Shown: one piece after another, positions 56,920 through 64,000 of the stretch
Position numbering within the stretch: the stretch's first letter is position 1
How the letters are laid out: the number at the start of each line of letters is the position of its first letter
Assembly (NCBI RefSeq): GCF_000179775.1
Contig: NZ_AEEB01000003.1
Span: 186,001-250,000 of the forward strand
Reading direction: 5' to 3'
Length of the DNA stretch: 64,000 nt
From: Ahrensia sp. R2A130
Lineage (GTDB): Bacteria > Pseudomonadota > Alphaproteobacteria > Rhizobiales > Rhizobiaceae
The notes under the pieces: generated by a model
Databases searched by the model: none
Told to the model about the DNA's origin: nothing
What the model saw: the letters and a program-made list of their open reading frames with translations, nothing else
Position numbers and translations under genes: made by a program

Positions 56920-57678
56920 ATGACTTTCATGTCTCCCGCCGATCCGCCAACAGTTGAAGACAATGGACCGATCTACGATTGGTCGTGGTTTCCGCGCGGC
57001 ATGGCGAAAATTCTCTCCATTCCAGCTCTAATCCTACTGTCCGCCTTTATAGGGTTTGGCGGTCTCGCACGTGAAGTTGGCCTGCCGTTGGAACAAGTCA
57101 TGTTCATGGTGCCGCTGGTCTGGGCATTACCGTCGCATTTGCTACTGGTGGGCGGCATCGTGACAGGCCTGCCTTGGCCGTTCATCGCGCTTACAGTGAT
57201 GCTGGCCGCAATCCGCATGATGCCGATGGTTATGGCGCTGGTGCCGGAAATCCGCGCTCCGCGTACGAAGCCTTGGCATCTGTTTGCAGTATCCAACATG
57301 GTGGCGATCACCCCTTGGGTGCACACGTTGGCAGTTGCTTCCGAGATACCACGGAGGGGCCGTTTGCCCTATTTCATGGGTTTTGCAGCCACCATGATGC
57401 TCGCCACCACTAGTGTTGCTGCATTGGTGCATCAGCTTGCAGCTACATTCCCGCCTGTGTTGATGGCAGCGCTTTATTTCCTCACGCCGATCTATTTCAC
57501 CATGGCGACTTGGAAAACGACCCGTGTTTTGGCTGAAAAACTCGCCTTGGGCTTAGGCTTTGCGCTCGGCCCGCTATTCGCGCTGGTTGTTCCGCAAGCG
57601 AACATTCTGGTTGCTGGTTTCCTTGGCGGTGCCATCGCGTATGGCGTGCACCGCTGGCAAAAAAGCAGGGCTGTGTGA
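56920..57678 (+). CDS. azlC: AzlC-family amino-acid exporter, large subunit
   Basis: AzlC with AzlD forms a branched-chain amino-acid exporter in the inner membrane. The 252-residue protein starts with a polar N-terminus and has about six to seven hydrophobic helices, with GFGGLAREVGLPLEQVMFMVPL, the AAIRMMPMVMALVPEIR segment and PIYFTMATWKTTR. The substrate is assumed from the family. A second ATG three codons later (56929) is possible. It shares one base with azlD. Confidence 0.85.
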   Translation: MTFMSPADPPTVEDNGPIYDWSWFPRGMAKILSIPALILLSAFIGFGGLAREVGLPLEQVMFMVPLVWALPSHLLLVGGIVTGLPWPFIALTVMLAAIRMMPMVMALVPEIRAPRTKPWHLFAVSNMVAITPWVHTLAVASEIPRRGRLPYFMGFAATMMLATTSVAALVHQLAATFPPVLMAALYFLTPIYFTMATWKTTRVLAEKLALGLGFALGPLFALVVPQANILVAGFLGGAIAYGVHRWQKSRAV

Positions 57679-58025
57679 TGTTTTATGACAGCTTTGATAC
57701 CTGGTGGTGGCCGTTCGTTTTCATCATGCTCGCGGCTTGGCTTCCGACCAGTATGTGGCGATGGGCGGGGGCCTGGTTAATTGGCGATATTGACGAACAT
57801 TCCGAGGTTCTCGTAGCCGTTCGGTGCGTTGCTACAGCTCTTGTTGCTGCCGTTGCAGCGCAGTTCATATTCTTTCCTACAGGAGCACTAGCCGATTTCG
57901 CGATGCCTGTTCGGGCTGGCGCTGCAGTAGTGGGTTTTGTGACTTATGTGGTGACAAAACAAAACATGATCGCCGGTGTTCTTGTCGGCGAAGCTATTCT
58001 GATCGCTGCTTATCTTGCCGCTTGA
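57678..58025 (+). CDS. azlD: AzlD-family amino-acid exporter, small subunit
   Basis: This 115-residue membrane protein is the small AzlD partner, with four hydrophobic segments (about 10-20, 45-60, 66-85 and 92-113) and a conserved Trp/Pro-rich start (WWWPFVFIMLAAWLPTSMWRW). The ATG shares its first base with the azlC stop. Its 3' end overlaps the convergent HIT gene by 16 bases. Confidence 0.8.
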   Translation: MFYDSFDTWWWPFVFIMLAAWLPTSMWRWAGAWLIGDIDEHSEVLVAVRCVATALVAAVAAQFIFFPTGALADFAMPVRAGAAVVGFVTYVVTKQNMIAGVLVGEAILIAAYLAA

Positions 58026-58450
58026 TCACTCAGCGCCGTCCGGATTTTTTCCGCATTGGCCTTCAACACATCGCCATCGGCCATCGTGCCAGTGTGCGGT
58101 CGCAAGCTCTGGCCCTCGTGGCGCGGAATGACATGCATATGAAGGTGAAACACCACCTGTCCGCCTGCTGCCTCGTTGAATTGCTGGATTGTAATGCCGT
58201 CTGCAGAAAACGCGGTTTTCGTTGCCCGTGCCATGATCTGCGTAGTTGTTGAAACGGCGGCAAGCGAAGCAGAATCAATGTCTAGAATGTTGCGGGCAGC
58301 CGCTTTGGGAATCACCAGACAGTGCCCGTCGGCGCGGGGCATGATGTCCATGATCGCCACCGTGTGCTCGTCTTCATACAGCTTCTCGCATGGCAGTTCG
58401 CCACGTAGAATTTTCGCGAACACGTTCTGGTCGTCGTAAGCCTCAGTCAT
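58010..58450 (-). CDS. HIT-family nucleotide hydrolase
   Basis: This 146-residue histidine-triad protein has the active-site motif HLHMHVIPRH (His102, His104, His106). Family members hydrolyse nucleoside phosphoramidates or dinucleoside polyphosphates. The N-terminal NVFAKILRGELPCEKLYEDE and DIMPRADGHCLVIPK are also typical. The longer frame upstream overlaps the COG3146 gene and is rejected. The start overlaps that gene by eight bases. Confidence 0.94.
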   Translation of the reverse strand: MTEAYDDQNVFAKILRGELPCEKLYEDEHTVAIMDIMPRADGHCLVIPKAAARNILDIDSASLAAVSTTTQIMARATKTAFSADGITIQQFNEAAGGQVVFHLHMHVIPRHEGQSLRPHTGTMADGDVLKANAEKIRTALSDQAAR

Positions 58451-59645
58451 TTTTGTCTCCTGCGCTTTCCCTGAACGGGCCATGTTGCGCGATGATTTCG
58501 TTTTCCCGCGCAACTTCGCGTCTTTCCATCTCCAGATAGTCTTCCACGGCGCGGCGAAAATCCGGATGGGCGATGTAATGGGCGGAATGGGTGGTTTGGG
58601 GCATGTACCCCCTCGCCAGCTTGTGGCTGCCCTGCGCACCGGCTTCAACCCGTTCCAACCCGTGTTTGATCGCGTAGTCGATGGCCTGATAGTAACAGAC
58701 TTCAAAATGCAGGAACGGGTGGTCTTCAACACAACCCCAGTGACGCCCGAACAGGGTGTGGGACCCGACAAAATTGATCGCACCGGCTACATATTGCCCG
58801 TCACGCTTGGCCATCATCAGCACGATATCGTCCGCCATCGTCTCGCCGATCCGGCTGTAGAAATCCCGCGTTAGATAGGGCTGTCCGTATTTGCGTGAAC
58901 CCGTGTCGATATAAAACTGAAAGAACCGATCCCAAATTTCTTCGGTCAGTTGATCGCCCGTCAGCCAGTCGATGGTTATGCCATTGCCTTCCAGCGCTGC
59001 CTTACGCTCCTTGCGGATGTTCTTGCGTTTGCGCGATGACAGCGCTTCGAGAAACTGACCGAAGCTTTCATAATTATCGTTGAGCCAATGAAACTGCTGG
59101 TGGCTGCGGCGTAGGTAGCCATTTTTACCAAGCAGATTCCATTCGTCCTCCGGTAGAAAAGTGATGTGCGCTGAACTGGCATCCAGCCTGCTGCACACTT
59201 CCGCTAGTCCACCAGCCAGCATCAAACGGTGGCGCTTTGCGTCCGGCCCATTGCCAACGAGAAGCCGTCGTCCGCTTGCCGGTGTGAACGGCACGGACGC
59301 TTGCAGCTTGGGATAATAGTCGCCGCCAGCACGCTCGAAAGCATCTGCCCAGCCGTAGTCGAACACGTATTCGCCTTGGCTGTGGTTCTTCAAATAGCAC
59401 GGCACAATGCCGAGCACGGCCTTGTCAGCATCTCGCATGACAAGGTGTTGTGGCAACCAGCCGGTGCGGCCAGTGGCAGAACCGGACTGCTCCAACGCAT
59501 CGAAGAACGCGAATGATTGGAACGGATTATAGTCGAACTCTGACGTCGGGTCCGAAGCAGGGTTGGCGACACCGTCCCATTCGACCCGTCCCACAGCTTC
59601 GGCAGAAGACACTACTTCGATTGTGATTTCGTCACTATCAGCCAA
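58443..59645 (-). CDS. COG3146 GNAT-fold acetyltransferase
   Basis: This 400-residue protein belongs to COG3146, described as peptidoglycan-biosynthesis or N-acetyltransferase-like and related to FemAB/GNAT folds. Segments are FDYNPFQSFAFFDALEQSGS, the basic helix SSRKRKNIRKERKAAL, and DRFFQFYIDTGSRKYGQPYLT. Near the end is the conserved VEAGAQGSHKLARGYMP. The physiological acceptor is unknown. The likely start is TTG at 59645, eight bases inside the GDPD gene. It forms an operon with the GDPD and HIT genes. Confidence 0.88.
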   Translation of the reverse strand: MADSDEITIEVVSSAEAVGRVEWDGVANPASDPTSEFDYNPFQSFAFFDALEQSGSATGRTGWLPQHLVMRDADKAVLGIVPCYLKNHSQGEYVFDYGWADAFERAGGDYYPKLQASVPFTPASGRRLLVGNGPDAKRHRLMLAGGLAEVCSRLDASSAHITFLPEDEWNLLGKNGYLRRSHQQFHWLNDNYESFGQFLEALSSRKRKNIRKERKAALEGNGITIDWLTGDQLTEEIWDRFFQFYIDTGSRKYGQPYLTRDFYSRIGETMADDIVLMMAKRDGQYVAGAINFVGSHTLFGRHWGCVEDHPFLHFEVCYYQAIDYAIKHGLERVEAGAQGSHKLARGYMPQTTHSAHYIAHPDFRRAVEDYLEMERREVARENEIIAQHGPFRESAGDKND

Positions 59646-60369
59646 GGACAGGTGTCTCCGGCAAAAAGCATTCGAAAGTCATCTGGTCGGCGTACTTGTT
59701 GGTCAGTTCAACATGCTCTTCGTTCCGCACCGTCCACGTAATCACCGGCAAGCCGTACTCACGCGTTTCTGCAACGAACGGGTTGGGCAGATCTGTGACG
59801 CTGTAGGAGACGAATTGAAGGTCGGCTTTTTCCATGATGGTCGCATGCCTATCACGGGTTTCATCGTCACCTTCTGCGGTCAAACCGCGCGGTACGTGCG
59901 GCATGGTCTTGGCAAACTCGTTCACCAGCCAATGGGCAAAGCTCATCACTGCGACCGGGCCGTCATAACCGGAGAGCGCATCAGCAGTTGCCTGTACCAA
60001 ACCGGCATCATGGCCCTTCAGACCTTTCAACTCCACGATAAGCGGAACACGACCGGCCACTTGGGCCAGGTGTTCAGATAAAGTGTGAATGCCGTCTTCG
60101 GTACCGGCGAGCCGCATCTTGCGCAGATCGTCCGGGGTATGATCGCGCACATTGCCTTCCACACCGGTCATGCGCGCCAGAACTGTGTCGTGAAACACTA
60201 CGGGTTCTCCCGACGCGCAAGTCTGCACATCGCACTCTATCGCGTATCCAGCGGTAATGGCGGCATCGAAGGCGCGCCAGCTGTTTTCAGCGCGCCCCAG
60301 TTTCAAATCGTGCAGCGCCCGATGGGCTATGGGTCGTTCTACGAGCCAATCGGGCGCAGCTTTCAGCAT
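59638..60369 (-). CDS. Glycerophosphodiester phosphodiesterase
   Basis: This 243-residue TIM-barrel enzyme splits glycerophosphodiesters to glycerol-3-phosphate and an alcohol. The active-site residues are in IAHRALHD (His16, Arg17), GRAENSWRAF (Glu28, Asn29) and IECDVQ (Glu45, Asp47), with VFHD (His59). There is no signal peptide, so it is a cytoplasmic, UgpQ-type enzyme that acts on lipid breakdown products. Its start lies 11 bases after the ridA gene. Confidence 0.94.
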   Translation of the reverse strand: MLKAAPDWLVERPIAHRALHDLKLGRAENSWRAFDAAITAGYAIECDVQTCASGEPVVFHDTVLARMTGVEGNVRDHTPDDLRKMRLAGTEDGIHTLSEHLAQVAGRVPLIVELKGLKGHDAGLVQATADALSGYDGPVAVMSFAHWLVNEFAKTMPHVPRGLTAEGDDETRDRHATIMEKADLQFVSYSVTDLPNPFVAETREYGLPVITWTVRNEEHVELTNKYADQMTFECFLPETPVLG

Positions 60370-60380
60370 TCTAGCGGTCG

Positions 60381-60845
60381 CTATTCGTAGGCGATCATTG
60401 CGTCGATTTCGACGCTCACATCCATCGGCAAGGAACCCATGCCCACTGCGGCACGAGCGTGTTTTCCAGCGTCACCCAGAATTTCTGCAATGACGTCAGA
60501 AGCACCATTGATGACCTGTGGATGCTCAGTGAAGTCAGGCGTAGCATTAACAAACCCCTGCAATTTCAGCACTTGCGTAATACGGTCGAGGTCACCCAGC
60601 GCGGCCTTGGCCTGTGCCAAAATGGCGAGTGCGCAAACGCGAGCTGCAGCCTGACCACCGGCCACATCTACAGAATCACCCAGCTTGCCGGTCATCATAG
60701 TGCCGTCGCCTTGCTTGGAAATCTGGCCTGAAACGATCAGCATGCCGTTGTGCATCGTGAAGGGCACGTAATTGGCTGCCGGGGCCGGTGCGTCCGGCAG
60801 TTCGATGCCGAGTTCTGCCAGCCGTTTTTCTACTTTTCCTGCCAT
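60381..60845 (-). CDS. RidA-family protein (YjgF subgroup)
   Basis: This 154-residue protein belongs to the RidA/YjgF superfamily. Canonical RidA hydrolyses reactive enamines and imines from PLP enzymes such as serine dehydratase, and sdaA is elsewhere in this window. The sequence RLAELGIELPDAPAPAANYVPF at the N-terminus indicates the larger subgroup used in place of classical RidA. The catalytic Arg of classical RidA has its counterpart near HARAAVGMGSLPMDV, but I have not aligned it. The ATG has GGGAG seven bases upstream. Confidence 0.88.
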   Translation of the reverse strand: MAGKVEKRLAELGIELPDAPAPAANYVPFTMHNGMLIVSGQISKQGDGTMMTGKLGDSVDVAGGQAAARVCALAILAQAKAALGDLDRITQVLKLQGFVNATPDFTEHPQVINGASDVIAEILGDAGKHARAAVGMGSLPMDVSVEIDAMIAYE

Positions 60846-60919
60846 GATTAACTCCCATATGGCGCTATGCTTGTTAGCAGTGGTAGCCTGTTTGCATCTC
60901 CTGCAACAGTCGCCGAACT

Positions 60920-60943
60920 GCCGCCCAATACGAAATTGGCGGC
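60920..60943 (+). promoter_or_regulatory. Leader hairpin upstream of eipB
   Basis: GCCGCCCAAT (60920-60929) pairs with ATTGGCGGC (60935-60943), with one bulged C and a five-base loop. The hairpin ends about ten bases before the AAGGA ribosome site of eipB (60953-60957). It could affect eipB translation or mRNA stability; no T-run follows, so it is not a terminator. Confidence 0.35.
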
Positions 60944-60962
60944 TTATCAGCTAAGGAATCAC

Positions 60963-61787
60963 ATGACCCTGCGCCTTGCTCTCATTTCGCTCGCTATCAG
61001 TGTTGCGCCCGTTGCTCATGCTGCCGGTCTCGAAGGGCTACTTCCCCATCGGGCCGTTTATGATTTGAGCCTCGATAAATCGAGTGATCGCTCGGGAATC
61101 ACCGGCATCAAGGGCCGCATCGTCTATGAAATGACGGGCTCAGCCTGCGAGGGTTTTGCCACGCGCTTTCGTTTCTTCACGGAAGTTTCGACGCCACGCA
61201 AAGGCTTCACCAACGACCAGCGCACGACAAGCTTTGAAAGCGCCGATGGTAGGAGTTTTTCCTTCGTCAACAAGTCCTATCTCAACGGCCAATTGGAGCA
61301 GGATTTGAAGGGGCAGGCGGAACGTGAAGGTGATTCCATGCAGGTGGAAATTGCATTGCCAGAGGAGCAAAGCATAAAGCTCGACGATGCGGTCTTCATG
61401 TCTGAGCATATGGCGCAAATCATCAAGGCTGCAAAAGCCGGTGAGACGGTTCATCAGGCTGTGGTTTTCGACGGCTCGGGCGATGCGGATGAGCTGATGG
61501 AAACAACAGCGATCATAGGCAAAGAGCGCGCTGATCTCGTCGAGGTTACGGGCGAGACAGACGGCCTTGGCAAGGACTTTGCCGGCCAGTCGGCATGGCC
61601 TGTCACGGTGAGTTATTTCAAACAAAACGATACGCTGGGAACCGGCGAGAAGACGCCGCTTTATGCGGTATCTTTCTACATGCACGAGAGCGGCGTCTCC
61701 CGCCGGCTCATCATGCAATACGAGGATTACTCGTTGCGCGGCGATCTGAAACAGATCGAAATGCTCAAAACCGAACCCTGCAAATGA
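60963..61787 (+). CDS. eipB: EipB-family periplasmic envelope-integrity protein (DUF1849)
   Basis: This 274-residue protein belongs to DUF1849; its Brucella member EipB is a periplasmic beta-spiral protein that protects envelope integrity. The signal peptide covers residues 1-20 (LALISLAISVAPVAHA). The mature body has LLPHRAVYDLSLDKSSDRSGI. Two cysteines (Cys62 and Cys273) match the disulfide seen in EipB. The ATG at 60963 has AAGGA six bases upstream. It converges on dinB with six bases between the stops. Confidence 0.92.
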   Translation: MTLRLALISLAISVAPVAHAAGLEGLLPHRAVYDLSLDKSSDRSGITGIKGRIVYEMTGSACEGFATRFRFFTEVSTPRKGFTNDQRTTSFESADGRSFSFVNKSYLNGQLEQDLKGQAEREGDSMQVEIALPEEQSIKLDDAVFMSEHMAQIIKAAKAGETVHQAVVFDGSGDADELMETTAIIGKERADLVEVTGETDGLGKDFAGQSAWPVTVSYFKQNDTLGTGEKTPLYAVSFYMHESGVSRRLIMQYEDYSLRGDLKQIEMLKTEPCK

Positions 61788-61793
61788 TTGGTT

Positions 61794-63092
61794 CTACTTA
61801 TCCAGTTGCGGTTCGCTTCGCGGCTTTACCGTTCCGAACGTAAGGCCCAGTTCCACCGATTGATCGCCGAAGCGGGCGCGTAAATCATCCATTGCGCGCT
61901 CGGCTTTTGCGCGACGTTGCGCGCCATCATCCACCAGATCACCGGGGTCTGCGGTCTCGTCGCTTTTCATATCCGACACGCCGATGCCAAGCAGCCGGAA
62001 ACGCGTACCGTCCAATTCCTTTTGCAACATGGTCCTGCCAACGGAAAATATGCGGTCGGCCAGTTGCGTGGGGTCAGGCAGGGTGGTGTTGCGGGTGCGG
62101 GATTTGAAGTCTGCGGTCTTCAGCTTCAGCACCACAGTCTGCCCCGCGAGATGCTTTTCCTTCAGCCGCGCCGCAACCTTTTCCGACTGTCGCCGCAGAA
62201 TTGGCACAAGGTCTGCAGGCAGTGATTTGTCGTCGTTGAATGTGGTCTCCGAACTCACGCTTTTGGACGCACTACGTGCCTCCACGCGCCGAAAATCCAG
62301 CCCCTTGGAAAGCCGCGCCAACCGCATGCCCATTGAGCCATAGCGGCGGATAAGGTCTTCCTCCTCCATCTGCTGCAGATCGGAAATCAAGCGAATGTTG
62401 TCGCCATGCAGTTTGTTTTGCATCGCGCGGCCCACACCCCAGATCAGCGATACCGGTTTGGTGGCGAGAAAATCATAAGCCTCTGCTGCACCGATGACGG
62501 AAAATCCGCGTGGCTTCTCCAAGTCAGACGCCACCTTAGCTAGGAACTTGTTTGCAGCCAGTCCCACTGAAATGCTGATGCCGACCTCGTCGCTGACCCG
62601 CCGCGAAAACCGCGCCAACGTCAGCGCCGGTATGGCCCCGTGCAGTTTTTCGGTGCCGGATAGGTCGAGAAAGGCTTCGTCTATAGACAGCGGCTCTACC
62701 ACCGGCGTCAGGCTGCGCATCATCTCCCGCACTTGCAGCCCGACCTCTGCGTACACCTTCATGCGAGGCCTCACGATTGTGGCTTCAGGGCATAATTTCA
62801 GCGCCTTGAACATCGGCATGGCAGAGCGCACGCCTTTGATACGGGCGATGTAGCAGCATGTGGTGACGACACCCCGCGTTCCGCCGCCAACGATGACCGG
62901 CTTATTGGCCAGCGAAGGATCGTCCCGCTTTTCCACCGATGCGTAGAAAGCGTCGCAATCGACATGGGCAAGCGAAAGCTGCGCTAGTTCAGGGTGGCGC
63001 ACGACGCGCGGGCTTCCACATGCCTCGCAACGGGTCAGGGTGTTCGCCTGCGGTTGCAGGCAGTCACGACAAAATCCGAGCGAGCCATCCAT
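61794..63092 (-). CDS. dinB: DNA polymerase IV with N-terminal Cys4 extension
   Basis: This Y-family translesion polymerase is 432 residues long. The polymerase core begins near residue 39 with [15 protein letters not shown], the first metal-binding motif, and has the second motif [13 protein letters not shown]. About 38 residues precede it and contain two cysteine pairs (Cys8, Cys11, Cys22, Cys25: FCRDC and CEAC), which look like a zinc ribbon. E. coli DinB lacks this part. The C-terminus has ELGLTFG, a possible clamp-binding tail. ATG 63092 is chosen; GTG 63095 is also open. Confidence 0.95.
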   Translation of the reverse strand: MDGSLGFCRDCLQPQANTLTRCEACGSPRVVRHPELAQLSLAHVDCDAFYASVEKRDDPSLANKPVIVGGGTRGVVTTCCYIARIKGVRSAMPMFKALKLCPEATIVRPRMKVYAEVGLQVREMMRSLTPVVEPLSIDEAFLDLSGTEKLHGAIPALTLARFSRRVSDEVGISISVGLAANKFLAKVASDLEKPRGFSVIGAAEAYDFLATKPVSLIWGVGRAMQNKLHGDNIRLISDLQQMEEEDLIRRYGSMGMRLARLSKGLDFRRVEARSASKSVSSETTFNDDKSLPADLVPILRRQSEKVAARLKEKHLAGQTVVLKLKTADFKSRTRNTTLPDPTQLADRIFSVGRTMLQKELDGTRFRLLGIGVSDMKSDETADPGDLVDDGAQRRAKAERAMDDLRARFGDQSVELGLTFGTVKPRSEPQLDK

Positions 63093-63142
63093 CACGAAAG
63101 CTTAGCATGTTCTTTTCTTGTTCTCTATCGTTCGTTCGCGGT

Positions 63143-63832
63143 TCAGCTCGCGAAAGCAGTCTCCATACCGCGCCGTGCTTCGACCCAATCGCCGGTGGAG
63201 AAATGAATGCCTTCGACTTTCTCCGCCATATCGCGAAATGTGTCATTGGCCATGAAGTGGAACAATTTCACGTCTGGAAGTGATTCCGCCACCTGTTTCA
63301 GGTTGGTGGGCGTGTCATCCACGAAGCCAATGCCTGCGGAACAATGGGACGCAAGAATGCGAATCGCGGGCACTTTGGACCGCGTGTTCGTGACCAACGG
63401 AAATTCCAGTCCGCGCGATGCCAGATATCCGCGACGAATATCGCCGAACGGGTGAGGCATGTTGGTCAGGAAAATCACGTCAGTTGATTCCGCTAGGCCG
63501 TTCAACCCATCGACAACACCATCGACGATGCCCTGCCGCTGCTCCTGTTCTTTGAACAACTGCGTCAATCCTTCCCAAACCTCGTCTTGCGTTGCCTCCC
63601 GACCCGTTTCGCGGTCGAACACGTTGCCGGTCAGCTGGAAGGCATGAGACCGCAATTCGTAGCCGCGCTCTTCCATGATAGCGACGAATGGGTCGACCAG
63701 ATGCACCACAACCTCGTCCACGTCGCATACCAGCAAGGGTTTTTCGTGCCGTGTGGCGCGTTTTCCGCCTGTGTAGCCAAGGCGGTTCAACTGTTCGATC
63801 GTGAAGAGATCGGCTTCATAGGCCTTGGTCAT
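63143..63832 (-). CDS. HAD-family hydrolase
   Basis: This 229-residue haloacid dehalogenase-like protein has the nucleophile motif VCDVDEVVV (Asp37, Asp39), motif II FLTNMPHP and motif IV GFVDDTPTNL with two aspartates. The domain starts after a 30-residue lead (LFTIEQLNRLGYTGGKRATRHE). The substrate is unknown. It is on the dinB strand 47 bases away and its start overlaps the stop of the DUF3572 gene by three bases. Confidence 0.9.
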   Translation of the reverse strand: MTKAYEADLFTIEQLNRLGYTGGKRATRHEKPLLVCDVDEVVVHLVDPFVAIMEERGYELRSHAFQLTGNVFDRETGREATQDEVWEGLTQLFKEQEQRQGIVDGVVDGLNGLAESTDVIFLTNMPHPFGDIRRGYLASRGLEFPLVTNTRSKVPAIRILASHCSAGIGFVDDTPTNLKQVAESLPDVKLFHFMANDTFRDMAEKVEGIHFSTGDWVEARRGMETAFAS

Positions 63833-64000
63833 TGCATTCCTGCCATGTCTTCCGGAGCCAGTGCATAGCGCGCAGCCATGACATGTTCGGGTGGGAAATC
63901 ATCGCCACGCGCCCAGTCGAGCAGGTCCGGCTCGTGGGCAAGGTAGAAGTCGAGGACGCCGGGCAGGAAATTCGGCTGCGTCGCGGCCTCCCGCATTTCA
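63829..64000 (-). CDS. DUF3572 protein, 5' end cut by window edge
   Basis: The last 56 codons of a leftward gene are visible and end NFLPGVLDFYLAHEPDLLDW...PEHVMAARYALAPEDMAGMQ. This resembles DUF3572, a small alphaproteobacterial family of unknown function often found next to divK and pleD. The stop TGA at 63831-63829 overlaps the HAD start (ATGA). The start lies outside the window. Confidence 0.8.
   Translation of the reverse strand, partial: EMREAATQPNFLPGVLDFYLAHEPDLLDWARGDDFPPEHVMAARYALAPEDMAGMQ

Noticed and set aside
1-64000. tRNA, rRNA, tmRNA, CRISPR, prophage or insertion-sequence content
   Set aside because: I looked through the intergenic regions for tRNA-like arms, repeat-spacer arrays, transposases and integrases and found none; a covariance-model search would be needed to be certain for small RNAs.

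Overview
The window is one continuous, gene-dense stretch of an alphaproteobacterial chromosome, most likely from the Hyphomicrobiales (Rhizobiales) or a close relative. The evidence is gene content and order: dusB-ntrB-ntrC-ntrY-ntrX-trkA-trkH-hfq-hflX, purC-purS-purQ-purL-bolA, a two-desulfurase suf operon behind an Irr-type iron box, a fused ispDF, MipZ instead of MinD, a DUF1476 ATP synthase inhibitor, EipB, and HAD/DUF3572 at the right edge. About 67 protein genes are supported. I saw no tRNA, rRNA, CRISPR array, prophage, insertion sequence or obvious foreign island. One 170-base inverted-repeat element lies at 38331-38500.

Layout. Positions 1-7.2 kb hold a ferritin-like DUF455 gene (cut by the edge), bcp, a large AsmA-like protein, tyrS and anmK. 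From 8.9 to 16.3 kb is the iron-sulfur assembly operon: IscS-type desulfurase, sufB, a small membrane protein, sufC, sufD, sufS, sufT and sufA, with an Irr-like operator at 8859-8875. A stress membrane protein, lipA and ratA follow, then cinA and ispDF on the other strand. From 19.8 to 31.7 kb is the nitrogen/potassium/Hfq block: dusB, two two-component systems (NtrBC, NtrYX), the Trk potassium system, hfq and hflX, with many start-stop overlaps that suggest translational coupling.

From 31.7 to 40.4 kb are the purine genes (purL, purQ, purS, purC, then purB), interrupted by an unknown lipoprotein and a His-rich secreted protein. They surround a DUF1476 gene, an HpcH/HpaI aldolase and the repeat element. 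From 40.5 to 44.9 kb a leftward run encodes a P1 peptidase, an orphan periplasmic binding protein, RadC, methionine aminopeptidase and SfsA. Then come sdaA and a biotin carboxylase subunit. From 48.9 to 52.9 kb lie mipZ, a VWA-domain protein, a membrane J-domain protein and a D,D-carboxypeptidase with a SPOR domain, a neighbourhood that points to cell division and envelope work. clpS-clpA follows, then azlCD, a HIT protein, a COG3146 acetyltransferase, GDPD, RidA, EipB, DinB with a Cys4 N-terminal extension, a HAD hydrolase and the end of a DUF3572 gene.

Most genes are ordinary housekeeping genes. The parts that deserve a second look are the VWA/J-domain pair behind mipZ, the unknown small membrane protein inside the suf operon, the lipoprotein inside the pur operon, and the 170-base element.
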